Part shown: positions 6,869-10,237 of the stretch, piece after piece
Numbering within the stretch: position 1 is the stretch's first letter
How the letters are laid out: each line of letters opens with the position of its first letter
NCBI GenBank assembly: GCA_902482195.1
Contig: CABSZQ010000024.1
Coordinates: 1 to 10,237 of the forward strand
Origin: an uncultured Haemophilus sp.
Lineage (GTDB): Bacteria; Pseudomonadota; Gammaproteobacteria; Enterobacterales; Pasteurellaceae
Reading direction: 5' to 3'
Length of the DNA: 10,237 nucleotides
Position numbers and translations under genes: made by a program
The notes under the pieces: model-generated
The model's database searches: none
What the model saw: the letters and a program-made list of their open reading frames with translations, nothing else
What the model was told of the DNA's origin: nothing

Positions 6869-7663
6869 ATGAGCAATACGACGGACGATTCCCAACCGTT
6901 AATTACCCATCTTGTTGAACTCAGAAACCGCTTATTACGTTGTGTAATTTGTATTTTAGTGGTTTTTGTGGCGTTGGTTTATTTTTCTAATGATATTTAT
7001 CATTTTGTTGCCGCACCTTTAACAGCTGTGATGCCAAAAGGTGCAACGATGATTGCAACCAATATTCAAACACCATTCTTTACGCCAATTAAATTAACCG
7101 CGATTGTCTCGGTGTTTATTTCGGTGCCTTATTTGCTTTATCAAATTTGGGCGTTTGTTGCACCGGCGCTGTATCAACATGAAAAACGTTTAATTTATCC
7201 GTTATTATTTTCCAGTACGGTTTTATTCTATTGCGGTGTAGCATTTGCTTATTATATTGTTTTCCCTTTTGTGTTTAGTTTCTTTACTCAAACCGCACCA
7301 GAAGGGGTGGCTATCGCCACAGATATCAGTAGTTACCTTGATTTTGCCTTAGCATTATTCTTGGCATTCGGTGTGTGTTTTGAAGTACCTGTTGCTATTA
7401 TTTTACTTTGTTGGACAGGTGTAACCACGACGAAAGCATTGGCTTCAAAACGTCCTTATATTGTTGTCGGTGCGTTTTTTGTCGGTATGATCTTAACGCC
7501 ACCTGATGTTTTCTCACAAACGTTACTTGCCGTACCAATGTGCCTTTTATTTGAATTAGGCTTGTTAGTTGCTCGTTTCTATCAACCGAAAGAGGATGAA
7601 GAAGAGACAACGGATGAAGAAAGTGCGGTAGAAAATCAGGCTGATTTGAATCACAAAGATTAA
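6869..7663 (+). CDS. tatC: Twin-arginine translocase subunit TatC
   Basis: TatC is the six-helix inner-membrane protein that recognises the twin-arginine motif of signal peptides and organises TatA and TatB. The 264-residue protein (E. coli 258) shows the N-terminal His-Leu-Val-Glu-Leu-Arg-Asn-Arg-Leu at 14-22. It also shows Pro-Phe-Phe-Thr-Pro-Ile-Lys at 69-75, Tyr-Gln-His-Glu-Lys-Arg with Glu105, Phe-Glu-Val-Pro-Val-Ala with Glu172, and Thr-Pro-Pro-Asp at 210-213. These correspond to the signal-peptide-binding glutamates of E. coli TatC. The C-terminal tail (about 240-264) is acidic and cytosolic. It starts nine bases after tatB with only a weak AGAGAA-like ribosome site, which suggests coupling within the operon. 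No tatD follows, unlike E. coli. Confidence 0.96.
   Translation: MSNTTDDSQPLITHLVELRNRLLRCVICILVVFVALVYFSNDIYHFVAAPLTAVMPKGATMIATNIQTPFFTPIKLTAIVSVFISVPYLLYQIWAFVAPALYQHEKRLIYPLLFSSTVLFYCGVAFAYYIVFPFVFSFFTQTAPEGVAIATDISSYLDFALALFLAFGVCFEVPVAIILLCWTGVTTTKALASKRPYIVVGAFFVGMILTPPDVFSQTLLAVPMCLLFELGLLVARFYQPKEDEEETTDEESAVENQADLNHKD
7621..7629 (+). other. DNA uptake signal sequence, extended form
   Basis: Exact AAGTGCGGT followed by AGAAAAT and, after a spacer, GATTT, which fits the extended signal with two downstream AT-rich segments. It lies in the acidic tail of tatC and encodes Glu-Ser-Ala-Val. Confidence 0.88.
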
Positions 7664-7664
7664 G

Positions 7665-8742
<1,078 letters not shown>

Positions 8743-8798
8743 GGACTTTTTAAGTTGAAGTGTTAGCTTAGATACTGATTTTAGATCTTATCTAATAG

Positions 8799-8832
8799 AA
8801 ACGGGAAAATATTAAATGTTTTCTCGTTTTTT
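8799..8832 (+). terminator. Rho-independent terminator after hemB
   Basis: AAACGGGAAAA (8799-8809) pairs with TTTTCTCGTTT (8819-8829), eleven pairs with one G-T, with a nine-base loop and a run of six T residues from 8827. It lies 57 bases after the hemB stop. Confidence 0.85.
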
Positions 8833-8864
8833 ATTTTTTCTTCATTTTTTCTATAAAAAAACTA

Positions 8865-8894
8865 TTGCTGAGTTGATTTTTCCATTGTTATATT
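8865..8894 (+). promoter_or_regulatory. Candidate promoter for gdhA
   Basis: TTGCTG (8865-8870) and TATATT (8889-8894) are 18 bases apart, giving a start near 8901 and a leader of about 70 bases. The -35 is a poor match. An alternative -35, TTGATT (8873-8878), is too close. No operator is recognised in the leader. Confidence 0.4.
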
Positions 8895-8973
8895 GAAGGC
8901 ACACCGCAAGAAGACGGTTAAATAAAATAATTTTACACACATCATACTCACTCACTACTAGAAGGAAAATCCT

Positions 8974-10237
8974 ATGTCAGCAGTAGCATCCTTAGACGAA
9001 TTTCTCGAAAAAGTGGCTCAACGTGATGGCCACCAACCTGAGTTTTTACAAGCCGTTCGTGAAGTCTTCACGTCAATCTGGCCTTTCTTGGAAGCAAACC
9101 CTAAATATCGTTCAGAAGCTTTATTAGAGCGTTTAGTTGAGCCAGAACGCGCAATCCAATTTCGCGTAGCATGGACTGATGATAAAGGCCAGGTTCAAGT
9201 AAACCGTGCTTTCCGCATACAATTTAATAGCGCAATTGGTCCATATAAAGGCGGAATGCGTTTCCATCCATCTGTTAACTTATCGATTTTAAAATTCTTA
9301 GGCTTTGAACAGATCTTTAAAAATGCCTTAACTACATTGCCAATGGGCGGAGCAAAAGGCGGTTCAGATTTTGATCCTAAAGGTAAATCAGATGCTGAAG
9401 TGATGCGTTTCTGTCAAGCTTTAATGGCAGAATTATATCGTCATGTTGGTCCAGATACTGATGTCCCTGCAGGAGATATTGGTGTAGGTGGTCGCGAAGT
9501 CGGTTATCTTGCAGGCTATATGAAAAAATTATCAAACCAAGCTGCTTGTGTGTTTACTGGTCGTGGTCTTTCATTCGGTGGAAGTTTAATTCGCCCAGAA
9601 GCAACGGGGTATGGATTGGTTTATTTTGCCCAAGCAATGCTTGCAGAGAAAGGGGATAGCTTCCAAGGTAAAACGGTTTTAGTTTCTGGTTCGGGTAACG
9701 TGGCGCAATATGCGATTGAAAAAGCGATGGCGCTCGGTGCGAAAGTCGTAACCTGTTCTGACTCTGCGGGTTACGTGTATTTACCAGAAGGATTCGATCG
9801 TGAAAAATTAGAAGCGTTATTAGAGCTTAAAAATGTAAAACGTGGTCGAGTAGAAGAGTTTGCAAAACAATTTGGCCTTCAATATTTTGCGGGTAAACGC
9901 CCTTGGGAAGTGAAAGCAGATATTGCACTTCCTTGCGCAACCCAAAATGAATTAGAGATCTCTGATGCGAAAGCCTTAATTGCAAATGGTGTGAAATTAG
10001 TCGCTGAGGGGGCAAACATGCCAACCACTATCGAAGCGACAGAAGCATTCTTAGAGGCAGGAGTATTATTTGGCCCAGGTAAAGCGGCTAATGCAGGTGG
10101 TGTTGCGACATCAGGTTTAGAAATGGCGCAAAGTTCACAACGTTTATACTGGACAGCTGAAGAGGTGGATAGACAGCTTCATCGCATCATGTTAGATATT
10201 CATGCAAACTGTAAAAAATACGGTTCAGCAGAAGGCC
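8974..10237 (+). CDS. gdhA: NADP-specific glutamate dehydrogenase (3' end outside window)
   Basis: GdhA makes glutamate from 2-oxoglutarate and ammonia with NADPH, and acts as a cytosolic hexamer. ATG 8974 has GAAGGA at 8961-8966. The frame runs open for 421 codons to the window edge. The family is about 447-450 residues, so roughly 25-30 residues are missing. Substrate-domain motifs include Gly-Pro-Tyr-Lys-Gly-Gly-Met-Arg (Lys92), Pro-Met-Gly-Gly-Ala-Lys-Gly-Gly with the catalytic Lys128, and Pro-Ala-Gly-Asp-Ile-Gly-Val-Gly with Asp168. The nucleotide fold starts about 232, with Gly-Ser-Gly-Asn-Val-Ala at 239-244 and Cys-Ser-Asp-Ser at the end of the second strand, as in the NADP-type E. coli enzyme. 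Glu-Gly-Ala-Asn-Met-Pro is at 345-350 and Ala-Asn-Ala-Gly-Gly-Val near 372-377. It stands alone between its own promoter and the window end. Confidence 0.95.
   Translation, partial: MSAVASLDEFLEKVAQRDGHQPEFLQAVREVFTSIWPFLEANPKYRSEALLERLVEPERAIQFRVAWTDDKGQVQVNRAFRIQFNSAIGPYKGGMRFHPSVNLSILKFLGFEQIFKNALTTLPMGGAKGGSDFDPKGKSDAEVMRFCQALMAELYRHVGPDTDVPAGDIGVGGREVGYLAGYMKKLSNQAACVFTGRGLSFGGSLIRPEATGYGLVYFAQAMLAEKGDSFQGKTVLVSGSGNVAQYAIEKAMALGAKVVTCSDSAGYVYLPEGFDREKLEALLELKNVKRGRVEEFAKQFGLQYFAGKRPWEVKADIALPCATQNELEISDAKALIANGVKLVAEGANMPTTIEATEAFLEAGVLFGPGKAANAGGVATSGLEMAQSSQRLYWTAEEVDRQLHRIMLDIHANCKKYGSAEG

Overview
The window reads as chromosome of a Haemophilus-type member of the Pasteurellaceae, most like H. 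parainfluenzae. The DNA is AT-rich and carries four loci with exact copies of the 9-base Haemophilus uptake signal (AAGTGCGGT or its complement), one of them an inverted pair used as a terminator. The proteins are close to the enterobacterial/Pasteurellaceae versions. It contains both nadN (periplasmic NAD use, typical of V-factor-dependent haemophili) and hemB (haem synthesis, which H. influenzae lacks), which favours a haem-prototrophic, V-factor-dependent species. This species call is an inference.

Layout. 1-249: upstream region with a good sigma70-type promoter overlapped by a Fur-box-like sequence. 262-1041: unrecognised exported or lipoprotein gene. 1066-2877: nadN, then a strong terminator. 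2878-3863: a 986-bp stretch with no intact gene. It holds, on the minus strand, the decayed 3' end of what looks like an IS1182-type transposase interrupted by about 13.5 copies of the tetranucleotide GCAA. On the plus strand it holds a decayed OsmC-like gene, then dyad symmetries and a promoter. 3864-5891: BCCT-family osmolyte transporter with a long cytosolic tail (TTG start). 6021-7663: tatA-tatB-tatC operon with its own promoter. 7720-8742: hemB with an aspartate-type (Mg-dependent) metal site. 8974 to the window end: gdhA, cut by the window edge about 25 codons before its expected stop.

How the genes fit together. Most of the window is housekeeping: protein export of folded proteins (Tat), porphobilinogen synthesis, ammonia assimilation, osmoprotection and NAD scavenging. 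I found no new multi-gene system. The part most worth a second look is 3050-3610, where a phase-variation-type GCAA tract lies inside transposase-derived sequence beside a broken OsmC gene. Second is the unknown exported protein in front of nadN, with a possible iron-responsive promoter.
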